From an uncultured Clostridia bacterium (lineage in GTDB: Bacteria > Bacillota > Clostridia > Christensenellales > Aristaeellaceae): a stretch of 17,332 bases of DNA. The translations under genes were made by a program, and so were the position numbers. Below are positions 6,701 through 13,592 of this stretch, one piece after another (position 1 is the first letter of the stretch; every line of letters begins with the position of its first letter). Location of the stretch: contig CAKUCE010000030.1 in the NCBI GenBank assembly GCA_934643535.1, positions 1-17,332 on the forward strand, read 5' to 3'. Below the pieces are notes generated by a model. The model saw only the letters and a program-made list of their open reading frames with translations. It did not search any database and was not told where the DNA came from.

Positions 6701-8415
6701 GGCGTTTCGCTCCTTTCCAGCGGAATGGTCAGTTGGAATTCCGTCTTTTCTTCATCCGAGTTCATTTCCAGTGTGTAGCGCCCGGCGTAGTGCAGCGTCA
6801 GTCGTTTAATGAGGTTGCGCAGGCCCACGCTGCCGGAAGTCCACCCGGCGGGATCGGCGCAGGCCCTCCGCATTTCTTCCAGCTTGTCGGGGGCGATGGG
6901 GCGGCCGTCGTTGGAAATGCGGATCGCCAGCGACGAGCCTTCCACTTCGGCGGAAACCAGAAGATGCAGCGGTTTAGAACGGATCAGCCCGTGCCGGATG
7001 GCGTTTTCCAGAATGGGCTGGAACGTGAAACGGAGCAGCCGGGCATGATCCAGCGACGGATCCCATCGAATGTCGATCTGGATATTCTGGCGTTTCATCA
7101 CACTCATGAAGTCCACATAGGCGTACATTTGTGTGCGTTCCTGCTGCAGGGTGGACATGGGAGAGTCCGACAGGTTGTAGCGCAGAATGACCCCCAGCCG
7201 GGAAATGGCCTCCGGCAGCCGGGCGGCTTCCTCCGCATTTTCGATCTCCACTTCCAGCCATTGCAGGGAATTGAAGAGAAAGTGGGGGTTGAGCTGGTAT
7301 TGCAGCGCCAGCGACTGAAGCTCCCGCTTGGCGCGCTCCTCCTGTAAAAGCCGCTCCTTCTGCTGATCCAGCCGGGTCACCAGCAGGTTGTAGGCCTTTA
7401 CCAGACTGCCCACTTCGTCCCCGCCTTCCTGCGGCAGGGCGATGTGGTAGTCCTCGTCCGTGATGTGGTTCACCGCCTCCGTGGTCTGGTTCAGGCGGTT
7501 GAGCATTTCATTGAGCAGATGGGAGGAAAGCAGGTACATGCCGAAAACGGCAAACAGAAACAGAAGCACAAAGGGCAATGCCCCCAGCAAAAAGTGGGAA
7601 AAAATTGCGGGCATGCTGGCACAGGTATAGGCGACCAGCCCGTCCTGATCCAGTTCCAATCGCTGCCAAAGCTTTCCACCGCCAAGGTACTGACCGTTCT
7701 GAAAAAGCTCCGCGTCCGGCTCGATGATCTCCGTGGGAAAAATACTTTGCCCCTGCGCGTAAAACAGCAGGGAGCCGGAGGCGGCCTGTGCGCCGCTGAG
7801 CATGGCGCGCAGGTCTATGCTCAGGCGGATAACGCCCACCAGCTTCCCGGAAGAGGAGAAAACCTTACGGTCAAACAGATACTCTTCTTCCATGCCGCTG
7901 AATTCATTCAATTTGGAAACGGCTTCCGGCAGAAGGGCGTCCAGTCCGTGCCACTGACCGACGCGCCCGGAATCCAGAAACACGCTGAAAAACGCGTCGT
8001 TTCGGTAACGCTTTGCCGAAAGCACGGTGGACCAGTGCTCCAATTTGGCGTCATCCAGATAGATCAGCACAAAATTCGCATCAAATACGGAAAGGGAAGC
8101 CTGCACGATCATCAGCTCCCGCAGGACGGTGCTGCTGAGCATCATGCGGTCTGCCAGCCCATCAGAAGGGGTCAGCAGAGAAAGCACGGTGGAATCGCTG
8201 GCCAGCGTGTTCACCAGACTTTCCGCCTGCGCTTCCATGAGCCTGACATCGTTGCGCAGGGCCGTCAGCACGGCCTGATTTTCCTTGCCGACGTTTTTCA
8301 GATGGCTTTTCCAGCTCATACCGGATAAGATCAGCCCCAGCCCGCAGCAGGGAAGCAGCGAGAATAAAAGCAGCATGCATTTCAGCCGTGTCTTCAGCGG
8401 TCGTCCCTTCAGCAT
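6697..8415 (-). CDS. Membrane sensor histidine kinase (YesM/LytS-type)
   Basis: The 572-residue protein has one membrane helix near 13-32, an extracytoplasmic sensor region (about 33-270), a second helix near 271-295, a HAMP segment (296-350), then a His_kinase domain. The phospho-acceptor is H378 in LNPHFLFNSLQ, the hallmark of the YesM/LytS class. The ATPase has an N-box FQPILENAIRHG (465-476), SNDGRP (501-506) and GSVGLRNLIKRL. ATG 8415 is preferred over the in-frame ATG at 8433: GGGGAGGG lies 8 nt before 8415, while 8433 has no SD and falls at the predicted transcript start. It forms a coupled pair with the response regulator and probably senses an extracellular sugar or glycan cue for the neighbouring importer. 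Confidence 0.93.
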   Translation of the reverse strand: MLKGRPLKTRLKCMLLLFSLLPCCGLGLILSGMSWKSHLKNVGKENQAVLTALRNDVRLMEAQAESLVNTLASDSTVLSLLTPSDGLADRMMLSSTVLRELMIVQASLSVFDANFVLIYLDDAKLEHWSTVLSAKRYRNDAFFSVFLDSGRVGQWHGLDALLPEAVSKLNEFSGMEEEYLFDRKVFSSSGKLVGVIRLSIDLRAMLSGAQAASGSLLFYAQGQSIFPTEIIEPDAELFQNGQYLGGGKLWQRLELDQDGLVAYTCASMPAIFSHFLLGALPFVLLFLFAVFGMYLLSSHLLNEMLNRLNQTTEAVNHITDEDYHIALPQEGGDEVGSLVKAYNLLVTRLDQQKERLLQEERAKRELQSLALQYQLNPHFLFNSLQWLEVEIENAEEAARLPEAISRLGVILRYNLSDSPMSTLQQERTQMYAYVDFMSVMKRQNIQIDIRWDPSLDHARLLRFTFQPILENAIRHGLIRSKPLHLLVSAEVEGSSLAIRISNDGRPIAPDKLEEMRRACADPAGWTSGSVGLRNLIKRLTLHYAGRYTLEMNSDEEKTEFQLTIPLERSETP

Positions 8416-8439
8416 CGTCGTTTCCCTCCCCATGGGGTC

Positions 8440-8448
8440 ATTGTAACA
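8440..8448 (-). promoter_or_regulatory. Extended -10 promoter for the two-component genes
   Basis: On the minus strand TGTTACAAT (8448-8440) is an extended -10 (TGnTACAAT). No convincing -35 is visible 16-18 bp upstream, where the terminator stem lies. Transcription would begin near 8433 with a very short leader ahead of the SD at 8431-8424, giving the sensor pair basal expression independent of the transporter genes. Confidence 0.45.
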
Positions 8449-8490
8449 TAAAAAGGAGGGCCGCAGCGAAAAACGTTTTCGCCGCAGCCC
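8446..8490 (-). terminator. Rho-independent terminator after the sugar-binding protein gene
   Basis: A 15-bp stem (arms 8476-8490 and 8458-8472, 3-nt loop) starts 24 nt after the stop codon of the binding-protein gene, and the minus-strand RNA continues with UCCUUUUU. The two non-Watson-Crick positions are G-U wobbles in minus-strand RNA but C-A mismatches in plus-strand RNA, so the stem favours the minus direction. It separates the transporter genes from the sensor pair. Confidence 0.85.
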
Positions 8491-8513
8491 GTTGAGAATT
8501 CCGGTAGATCGGC

Positions 8514-10052
8514 TCAGCGGAAGGTATAGCTGGTTCCGTTGGCTTCGTTATAGGCGTTCAGCAGAGAGGTGCGCACCTGCTCGCCGCCCATGTTCAGGTA
8601 GGTGGACACAAAGTTGTCCCAATCCTTGCTGAGATCCAGCTCGCCCATGATGAACTTGGTGATGTTGTTGTCCATGTAGCTTTCCAGTTCACTGTTGAGC
8701 TTGGTGTACTCATCGGTAATGATGCCGTTGAACAGGTTTTGATAAACCTTGGCGTTCATGCAGCTTTCCAGGCCGGCGGCGCGGTACTGGCCGTAGTTAC
8801 TCTCGTCCAGCTTGTACAGACGGGACTGCAGATCCAGATTCTCGATGAACTTGTACAGTTCCATGTCGGAAATGTCATCGCCGTTCTTGTTTTTGCCATC
8901 CATGCCCCAGTACCAGGTCACGTTGCCGTCGTCGTCCATCTCAAAGTAGTTGCCTTCCACGCCGCACTGGCTGGTGTACCAGCCGTAGGGAGTGCACTGC
9001 CAGTTGATCAGCTCCAGAACCTTATCCACGTTCTGGCAGGTGCTGGTGATGCCCAGAACGCGCCAGATGGGGTCAGTGCCGATCAGGCCGGACTTGCCGT
9101 CGGGGCCCACGATGGGATCCACCAGCGTGATCCTGCCGTTGGGGCAGTTGTCCAGAAAACCGTATTTCACGTACACGGAGCCGGGGTTGGACCACCAGCA
9201 GGGCCAGAAGCCCATCTTGCCGGTAGCAAACTTCTCATAAGCCTGAGAGTTGGAGTTGGTAAACACTTCGGGATCCATGTAACCAGCGGCGTAGATGTCG
9301 TGCAGATAGCTGACGGCAGCCTTGTATTCGTCGGAGATCACGTTGGTGGTCACGGTACCGTCGTCGTTGAGCAGGTATTCCTGGCCGGGCGCCGCGCCGA
9401 AAGCGCCGAAGATGGTGGACAGGTAGCTCATGCTGTAGATGTTGTGCATGCCATAGGTGCTCAGACCATAGGTGTCGTTCAGCCCGTTCTGGTCGGGGTC
9501 GTCCTCGGTGAAGGCGCGCAGCACTTCGGTCAGCTCGTCGATGGTGGTGGGCACCTGCAGGCCCAGGTTATCCAGCCAGTCCTGACGGATGGCGGTGGTC
9601 AGCATGGTGGTGTTCACGGAACGGGTGGGAACGCCGTAGATCGCGCCGTCCACCTTCATGCGGTTCCAGCATACTTCGCCCTGATCGCCGGTGTTCACAT
9701 AGTCCATCAGTTCGGGATATTGATCCACCAGACCGGTCAGGTCGGCAAACAGGCCTTCCTTGGCGTACTCCACATAGGTGCGGTACTCCATCAGGATCAG
9801 GTCGGGGATGTCGCCGGAAGCGACGGCCAGAGCCAGCTGCTGGGTAAAGTTTTCCGACACGCAGGTCAGCTGCAGGTCGATGTTCAGGGTTTTGAGAATG
9901 TAGTCATGCACCTCGTCCGTGTAGGCGTTCTGAGGACGGGCGGATTCCCACATGGCCTTGATGACCACGGGTTCGGCGCTTTCCGCCACTGCCGCGGGCA
10001 GCAGGGAAAGAAGCATCATGGAGGCCAACAGGATTGCCAGGATCTTTTTCAT
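8514..10052 (-). CDS. Extracellular solute-binding protein for carbohydrate ABC importer (LipO/YtcQ-like, family 1)
   Basis: This is a 512-residue exported binding protein. Residues 1-23 form a signal peptide (MKKILAILLASMM...AAVA) with an AVA-E cleavage site. There is no lipobox Cys, unlike most Gram-positive binding proteins. The mature part has family features: QDWLDNLGLQVPTTIDELTE, a DPDQNGLND loop (185-193) resembling a calcium site, KFATGKMGFWPCWW, and the GVEGNYFEMDDDGNVTW segment (364-380) typical of YtcQ/LipO proteins. It would deliver an oligosaccharide or related ligand to the two permeases encoded just upstream. ATG 10052 is chosen because AGGAG lies 9 nt before it and the signal peptide starts there. 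No ATPase gene is in this locus; such systems usually share a multi-purpose MsmX-type ATPase. Confidence 0.92.
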   Translation of the reverse strand: MKKILAILLASMMLLSLLPAAVAESAEPVVIKAMWESARPQNAYTDEVHDYILKTLNIDLQLTCVSENFTQQLALAVASGDIPDLILMEYRTYVEYAKEGLFADLTGLVDQYPELMDYVNTGDQGEVCWNRMKVDGAIYGVPTRSVNTTMLTTAIRQDWLDNLGLQVPTTIDELTEVLRAFTEDDPDQNGLNDTYGLSTYGMHNIYSMSYLSTIFGAFGAAPGQEYLLNDDGTVTTNVISDEYKAAVSYLHDIYAAGYMDPEVFTNSNSQAYEKFATGKMGFWPCWWSNPGSVYVKYGFLDNCPNGRITLVDPIVGPDGKSGLIGTDPIWRVLGITSTCQNVDKVLELINWQCTPYGWYTSQCGVEGNYFEMDDDGNVTWYWGMDGKNKNGDDISDMELYKFIENLDLQSRLYKLDESNYGQYRAAGLESCMNAKVYQNLFNGIITDEYTKLNSELESYMDNNITKFIMGELDLSKDWDNFVSTYLNMGGEQVRTSLLNAYNEANGTSYTFR

Positions 10053-10116
10053 GGTTCTTTTCTCCTTTTTTTTATTTGCTTTGCGCTTTGCCAACGCAAG
10101 GAAAGCCTTGATCTTT

Positions 10117-10992
10117 TCAGCCTTTCAGGGAACCGACCATCACGCCTTTGACGAAATAGCGCTGCAGGAAGGGATAGACGCAGATGATGGGCAGGGCGGT
10201 GACGACGATCATCGCGTCCTTCAGCATTTCGGAAGCAATGTTCTGAATGCCGTCGTCGTACATGAGCGAGTCCATCTCACTGGACATGATGACCTGACGC
10301 AGCAGCGCCTGCATGGGCCATACCGCTTTTTTGGTGATGAAGATCAGCGCGTAATAGTAGGCGTTCCAGTAATCCACCGCGTAGAACAGGGTAATGGTGG
10401 CGATGGCGGAGGTGGACAGGGGCAGCAGGATCCGCCACAGATAGGTGGTCACGCTGGCGCCGTCCAGCACGGCGGCCTCGTACAGCGCGTCCGGTACGCC
10501 CTGAAAAAAGTTGCGCATGATGATGAGGTTATACGTGCTGATGCACACCGGCAGGATCAGCGACCACAGCGTGTTGAGCAGACTGAGCCGCCGTACCTGC
10601 AGGTACAGGGGCACCAGCCCTCCGCTGAACAGCATGGTGAATACCACGAAGAAGGTCAGCAGATTCCGCCCGGGCAGATCCTTCCGGGAAAGGACGAATG
10701 CGCCCAGAATGGTCAGAACCATGCTTAGCGCCGTCCCCACGAGCGTGACAAACAGGGTGTTGGCATAGGCGGTGGGCACCAGCTCATTGCGGAATACCTG
10801 CTGGTATGCTTCCAGATGAAGCCCGTCCGGCCAGAGGACGAAGGTGGTGTTCTGGACGTGAGAGAGGGAGGAGAAGGAACAGACGATCACGTACCAGAAA
10901 GGGTAGAGCATGACAAAGATGATCAGCAGCAGGATCAGGGTGGAGACCACCCGGAAAGCCTTTTCGCCGTTGCTGAGCTGTTTCACTTGCAT
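10117..10992 (-). CDS. Carbohydrate ABC transporter permease (LplC/YtcP-like)
   Basis: The 291-residue inner-membrane permease has about six helices. The cytoplasmic EAA loop that docks the ATPase is at 172-190 (YEAAVLDGASVTTYLWRILLPL region). N-terminal LYPFWYVIVCSFS and FSGGLVPLYLQVRRLSLLNT are characteristic of the CUT1 LplC subgroup. The ATG overlaps the preceding permease stop as TAATG and has AAGGAGG 9 nt upstream, indicating translational coupling and a heterodimeric channel. A 64-nt gap separates it from the binding-protein gene. Confidence 0.93.
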   Translation of the reverse strand: MQVKQLSNGEKAFRVVSTLILLLIIFVMLYPFWYVIVCSFSSLSHVQNTTFVLWPDGLHLEAYQQVFRNELVPTAYANTLFVTLVGTALSMVLTILGAFVLSRKDLPGRNLLTFFVVFTMLFSGGLVPLYLQVRRLSLLNTLWSLILPVCISTYNLIIMRNFFQGVPDALYEAAVLDGASVTTYLWRILLPLSTSAIATITLFYAVDYWNAYYYALIFITKKAVWPMQALLRQVIMSSEMDSLMYDDGIQNIASEMLKDAMIVVTALPIICVYPFLQRYFVKGVMVGSLKG

Positions 10993-11939
10993 TACCAGAT
11001 GCCTCCTTCCCCGTCCGTCAGTTTTTTGGCGATCTTATTGGTGGCCAGGATCATTACAAGACCCACCAGCGATTTGATCAGACCGGTGGCCGTAGCCACG
11101 GAGAAATTATTGGAAGAGTTGAGACCCATGCGGTAGACGAAATAGTCCAGCGTTTCGCCCTTGTCCAGCACCGCTTTGTTGACGAGGGCGAAGATCTGGT
11201 TGAAGGAAATGCTCAGGAAGTTGCCGACTTCCAATATCAGCATCACGGCGATACAGGTGCGGATGCCGGGCAGCGTTACGTGCCAGATGCGCTTCAGCCG
11301 TCCTGCGCCGTCGATATAGGCCGCCTCGTACAACTGCTCGTCAATGCCCGTGATGGCCGCCAGATAAACGATGGAACCCCAGCCCAGATTCTTCCACATG
11401 CCGGAGACCAGCACGATGTTGTAGAAGTACTGGCTCTGGCCCAGAAAATTCTTGGGGCTTCCGCCCAGCATTTTGATGACGTTGTTCACCACACCGGTGT
11501 TGGGGGAAAGCAGCATATACACCAGCCCACCCGCCACGGACCAGGAAATAAAATGGGGCAGATAGCTGATGGTCTGAGCCGTTTTCTTCAGCCGGGGACT
11601 GCGCACTTCGTTGAGCAGAAGGGCGAACAGGATGGGCAGCGGGAAGGAAAAGACCAGACGCTGCGCCGCCATGATGAGCGTATTGCGGATGGCCTGCAGG
11701 AAGGAGGGCAGAGAGAACAGATACACGAAGTTTTCCAGCCCCACGAATTTGCTGGCCCCAATACCCTTGAGGATTTTAAAATCCTGAAAAGCGATCACCA
11801 GCCCGCCCATGGGGATATACTGAAAAATAATGTACCAGGCAGCCACCGGCAAAAACAGCAGATACAGGCGGATATGATCCTTCTGGATCCTTTTTCCGGG
11901 TTTGCCGGGCTGCACCGCTGCAGTGACAGCATTCCGCAT
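10992..11939 (-). CDS. Carbohydrate ABC transporter permease (LplB/YteP-like)
   Basis: The 315-residue permease heads the sugar-import operon. It has a short basic N-terminus, a first helix LYLLFLPVAAWYIIFQYIPMGG (typical of the LplB subgroup), the FQDFKI element, and an EAA loop at 204-224 (YEAAYIDGAGRLKRIWHVTLPG region). The frame extends to a TTG at 11972, but ATG 11939 is chosen because AAGGA precedes it by 10 nt. It pairs with the downstream LplC-type permease. Regulation by the YesN-like protein encoded at the end of the locus is expected from related systems. Confidence 0.93.
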   Translation of the reverse strand: MRNAVTAAVQPGKPGKRIQKDHIRLYLLFLPVAAWYIIFQYIPMGGLVIAFQDFKILKGIGASKFVGLENFVYLFSLPSFLQAIRNTLIMAAQRLVFSFPLPILFALLLNEVRSPRLKKTAQTISYLPHFISWSVAGGLVYMLLSPNTGVVNNVIKMLGGSPKNFLGQSQYFYNIVLVSGMWKNLGWGSIVYLAAITGIDEQLYEAAYIDGAGRLKRIWHVTLPGIRTCIAVMLILEVGNFLSISFNQIFALVNKAVLDKGETLDYFVYRMGLNSSNNFSVATATGLIKSLVGLVMILATNKIAKKLTDGEGGIW

Positions 11940-11971
11940 TGCACACACATCCTTTGAACGTTTATGGGTCA

Positions 11972-12000
11972 AGTATACCTTTACAAGCTCTAAAGCGGAA
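11972..12000 (-). promoter_or_regulatory. Possible activator-dependent promoter of the sugar-import operon
   Basis: On the minus strand TATACT (11977-11972) is a good -10. The sequence 17 bp upstream, TTCCGC, is a poor -35, which would fit a promoter needing an AraC-type activator. Upstream, TGTCATTT (12011-12018) and AAATGACA (12065-12072) form an 8-bp inverted pair, possibly chance. Confidence 0.35.
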
Positions 12001-12293
12001 CTATCTGATTTGTCATTTATCCGTCCATTTTTTACTGTTTTTGGGTGGAATGGGTAAAATCAGGAAATGACAGGCCGGGATGGCGGAAAGAAAAATCTTT
12101 GGAAAAACTGCCGGAAAGTGCCGCGCGACCCTTGCTACTTTGCGCCGCCTTTTTCTGAGTGTGTTCGTATCAGCTGTCAGGTTCTGCCTGCTTCATGTTT
12201 CGGGCATCTCATGGGCAACTGAGCTCATAGCCGCTGCCATACCGTCCAAGCGCGTTGGCAGCTCTATCATGCTTTTTGTATTTTCCAGATTTT
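12001..12293. other. Divergent intergenic region with no recognised gene
   Basis: This is the middle of the 459-bp space between two divergent ABC operons. It is less GC-rich than the genes. The only structures seen are the TGTCATTT/AAATGACA pair and an inverted repeat GCTGCCA (12233-12239)/TGGCAGC (12256-12262) with a 16-bp spacer. A 72-codon frame at 12080-12298 lacks an SD and resembles no known protein. Confidence 0.5.
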
Positions 12294-12305
12294 TTTGACA
12301 TGGAT

Positions 12306-12334
12306 TTGACAAATGCAAACGATTGTGCTATAAT
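12306..12334 (+). promoter_or_regulatory. Perfect consensus sigma-A promoter of the second ABC operon
   Basis: TTGACA (12306-12311), a 17-bp spacer and TATAAT (12329-12334) match consensus at all twelve positions, and TGC directly before the -10 adds an extended -10. A second TTGACA at 12295-12300 gives TTTGACA twice with an 11-bp period. Transcription should start near 12341, about 58 nt before the ATG. Confidence 0.88.
12314..12327 (+). promoter_or_regulatory. LacI/CcpA-type operator-like sequence in the promoter spacer
   Basis: TGCAAACGATTGTG fills the -35/-10 spacer. It matches the catabolite-responsive element pattern TGNAANCGNWNNCA at all fixed positions except the last two, and has the central CG and near-dyad symmetry of LacI-family sites. 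A repressor bound here would block the very strong promoter. Confidence 0.35.
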
Positions 12335-12398
12335 AATCAAACCGATAAGAGAAGCGGAAAATCAAATCGGAACTTACGGAAAGGACGTGTATCTATCC

Positions 12399-13475
12399 AT
12401 GAAAAAGCTGTTTGCCATTCTGCTGGCTCTGACCATGGTGCTGGGCCTGTGCAGCTTTGCCGGAGCCGAGGGCATCGACGAAGCGCTGATCGCCGCCGCC
12501 AAGGAAGAGGGCGAGCTGACCGTTTACGGCAGCTGCGAAGAAGCCTACCTGAACGCCGCCTGCGACAAGTTTGAAGAACTGTACGGCATCAAAGTGAACC
12601 GTCAGCGCCTGTCCACTGGCGAAGTCGCCGCCAAGATCGAAGAAGAAAACGGCAACCCCTCTGCCGACGTATGGTTCGGCGGCACCACCGACCCCTACAA
12701 CGAGACCGCTGCCAAGGGTCTGCTGGAAGCCTACGAAGCCAAGAACGCCACCCACCTGCTGGACAGCATGTACCGCGACGCGGACGGCTACTGGTACGGC
12801 ATCTATAAGGGAATCCTGGGCTTCATGGTCAACACCGAAGAACTCCAGCGCCTGGGTCTGGAAGCGCCTCAGGATTGGGACGATCTGCTCAAGCCCGAAT
12901 ATAAGGGCCTGATCTGGATGTCCAACCCCAACACCGCCGGCACCGCCAAGCTGGTCATCAATACCATGGTGCAGATGAAGGGCCATGACGAAGCCATGAA
13001 GTACTTTGTGGAACTGGACAAGAACATCGCCCAGTACACCAAGTCCGGCTCCGGCCCCTCCAAGAAGGTCGGCATCGGCGAATGCACCATCGGCATCGGC
13101 TTCCTGCATGACGGCATCACCCAGATCCTGGACGGCTATGACAACATCTCTCTGGTGATCCCCAAGAGCGGCACCAGCTTTGAGATCGGCGCTACCGCCA
13201 TCTTCAAGGGCGCGAAGCATCAGAACGCCGCCAAGCTGTGGATCGAGTTCGCTCTGAGCCCCGAGTGCGTCAACATCGCCAAGGAGAACGAGAGCTATCA
13301 GTTCCTGGTGATCGACAATGCCGAGCAGCCCAAGGAAGCGGCTGAATTCGGTCTGGATCCTGACAACGTGATGAAGTACGACTTTGCGGACGCCAAGGCC
13401 AACACCTCCAAGTATGTTGAGGACTTCTTCAACGCTCTGGGCGCGGCTGCCGACGATCGTTTCAAGACCGAGTGA
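12399..13475 (+). CDS. ABC transporter substrate-binding protein (AfuA/FbpA-like; ligand uncertain)
   Basis: The 358-residue exported protein has a signal peptide 1-23 (MKKLFAILLALTM...AGA, then EGID). Cys18 is preceded by Leu, not Gly/Ala, so it is not a good lipobox. The mature part follows the ferric-type binding-protein fold: ELTVYGSCEEAYL, PSADVWFGGTTDPYNE (87-102), GFMVNTEELQRLG, and a PSGT-like PKSGTSFEIGATAIFKGAKH. Automatic annotation would say Fe3+. However, the tandem Tyr pair used by FbpA proteins for iron is absent, and GFLHDGI gives H237-D238 with E262 after it, resembling the sugar-phosphate contacts described for AfuA. ATG 12399 is set by the signal peptide and AAAGGA at 12380-12385, although that spacing is long. 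It is first in an operon with its permease and ATPase. Confidence 0.88.
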   Translation: MKKLFAILLALTMVLGLCSFAGAEGIDEALIAAAKEEGELTVYGSCEEAYLNAACDKFEELYGIKVNRQRLSTGEVAAKIEEENGNPSADVWFGGTTDPYNETAAKGLLEAYEAKNATHLLDSMYRDADGYWYGIYKGILGFMVNTEELQRLGLEAPQDWDDLLKPEYKGLIWMSNPNTAGTAKLVINTMVQMKGHDEAMKYFVELDKNIAQYTKSGSGPSKKVGIGECTIGIGFLHDGITQILDGYDNISLVIPKSGTSFEIGATAIFKGAKHQNAAKLWIEFALSPECVNIAKENESYQFLVIDNAEQPKEAAEFGLDPDNVMKYDFADAKANTSKYVEDFFNALGAAADDRFKTE

Positions 13476-13499
13476 TTTTAACCCCGCAATTCTTACGCG

Positions 13500-13523
13500 A
13501 AGGGGCGGCACACGCCGCCCCTT
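13500..13523 (+). promoter_or_regulatory. Intercistronic hairpin between binding-protein and permease genes
   Basis: AAGGGGCGGC and its perfect complement form a 10-bp GC-rich stem with an ACAC loop, 25 nt after the stop codon. The following sequence CCTTAGTATCC lacks a T-run, so this is more likely a partial terminator or 3' stabiliser that keeps binding-protein mRNA more abundant than the downstream genes. Confidence 0.6.
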
Positions 13524-13592
13524 CCTTAGTATCCTGAAGTATTCCGGCAGGCGCTCCAGCCTGCCTGCACTTTTCCATAAGGGGGGACTCCA

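Noticed and set aside
8416..8433. Upstream ATG at 8433 as the sensor kinase start
   Set aside because: It lacks an SD and coincides with the predicted transcript start, and its own first codons form the GGGGAGGG SD for the ATG at 8415.
8739..10151. 470-codon open frame on the plus strand opposite the sugar-binding protein gene
   Set aside because: It mirrors the codon bias of the real gene on the other strand; the translation is a low-complexity Val/Gly/His-rich string with no domain, while the minus strand has signal peptide, SD and family motifs.
12080..12298. 72-codon plus-strand frame in the divergent intergenic region
   Set aside because: No SD before its ATG, no recognisable similarity, and it runs into the promoter elements of the next operon.
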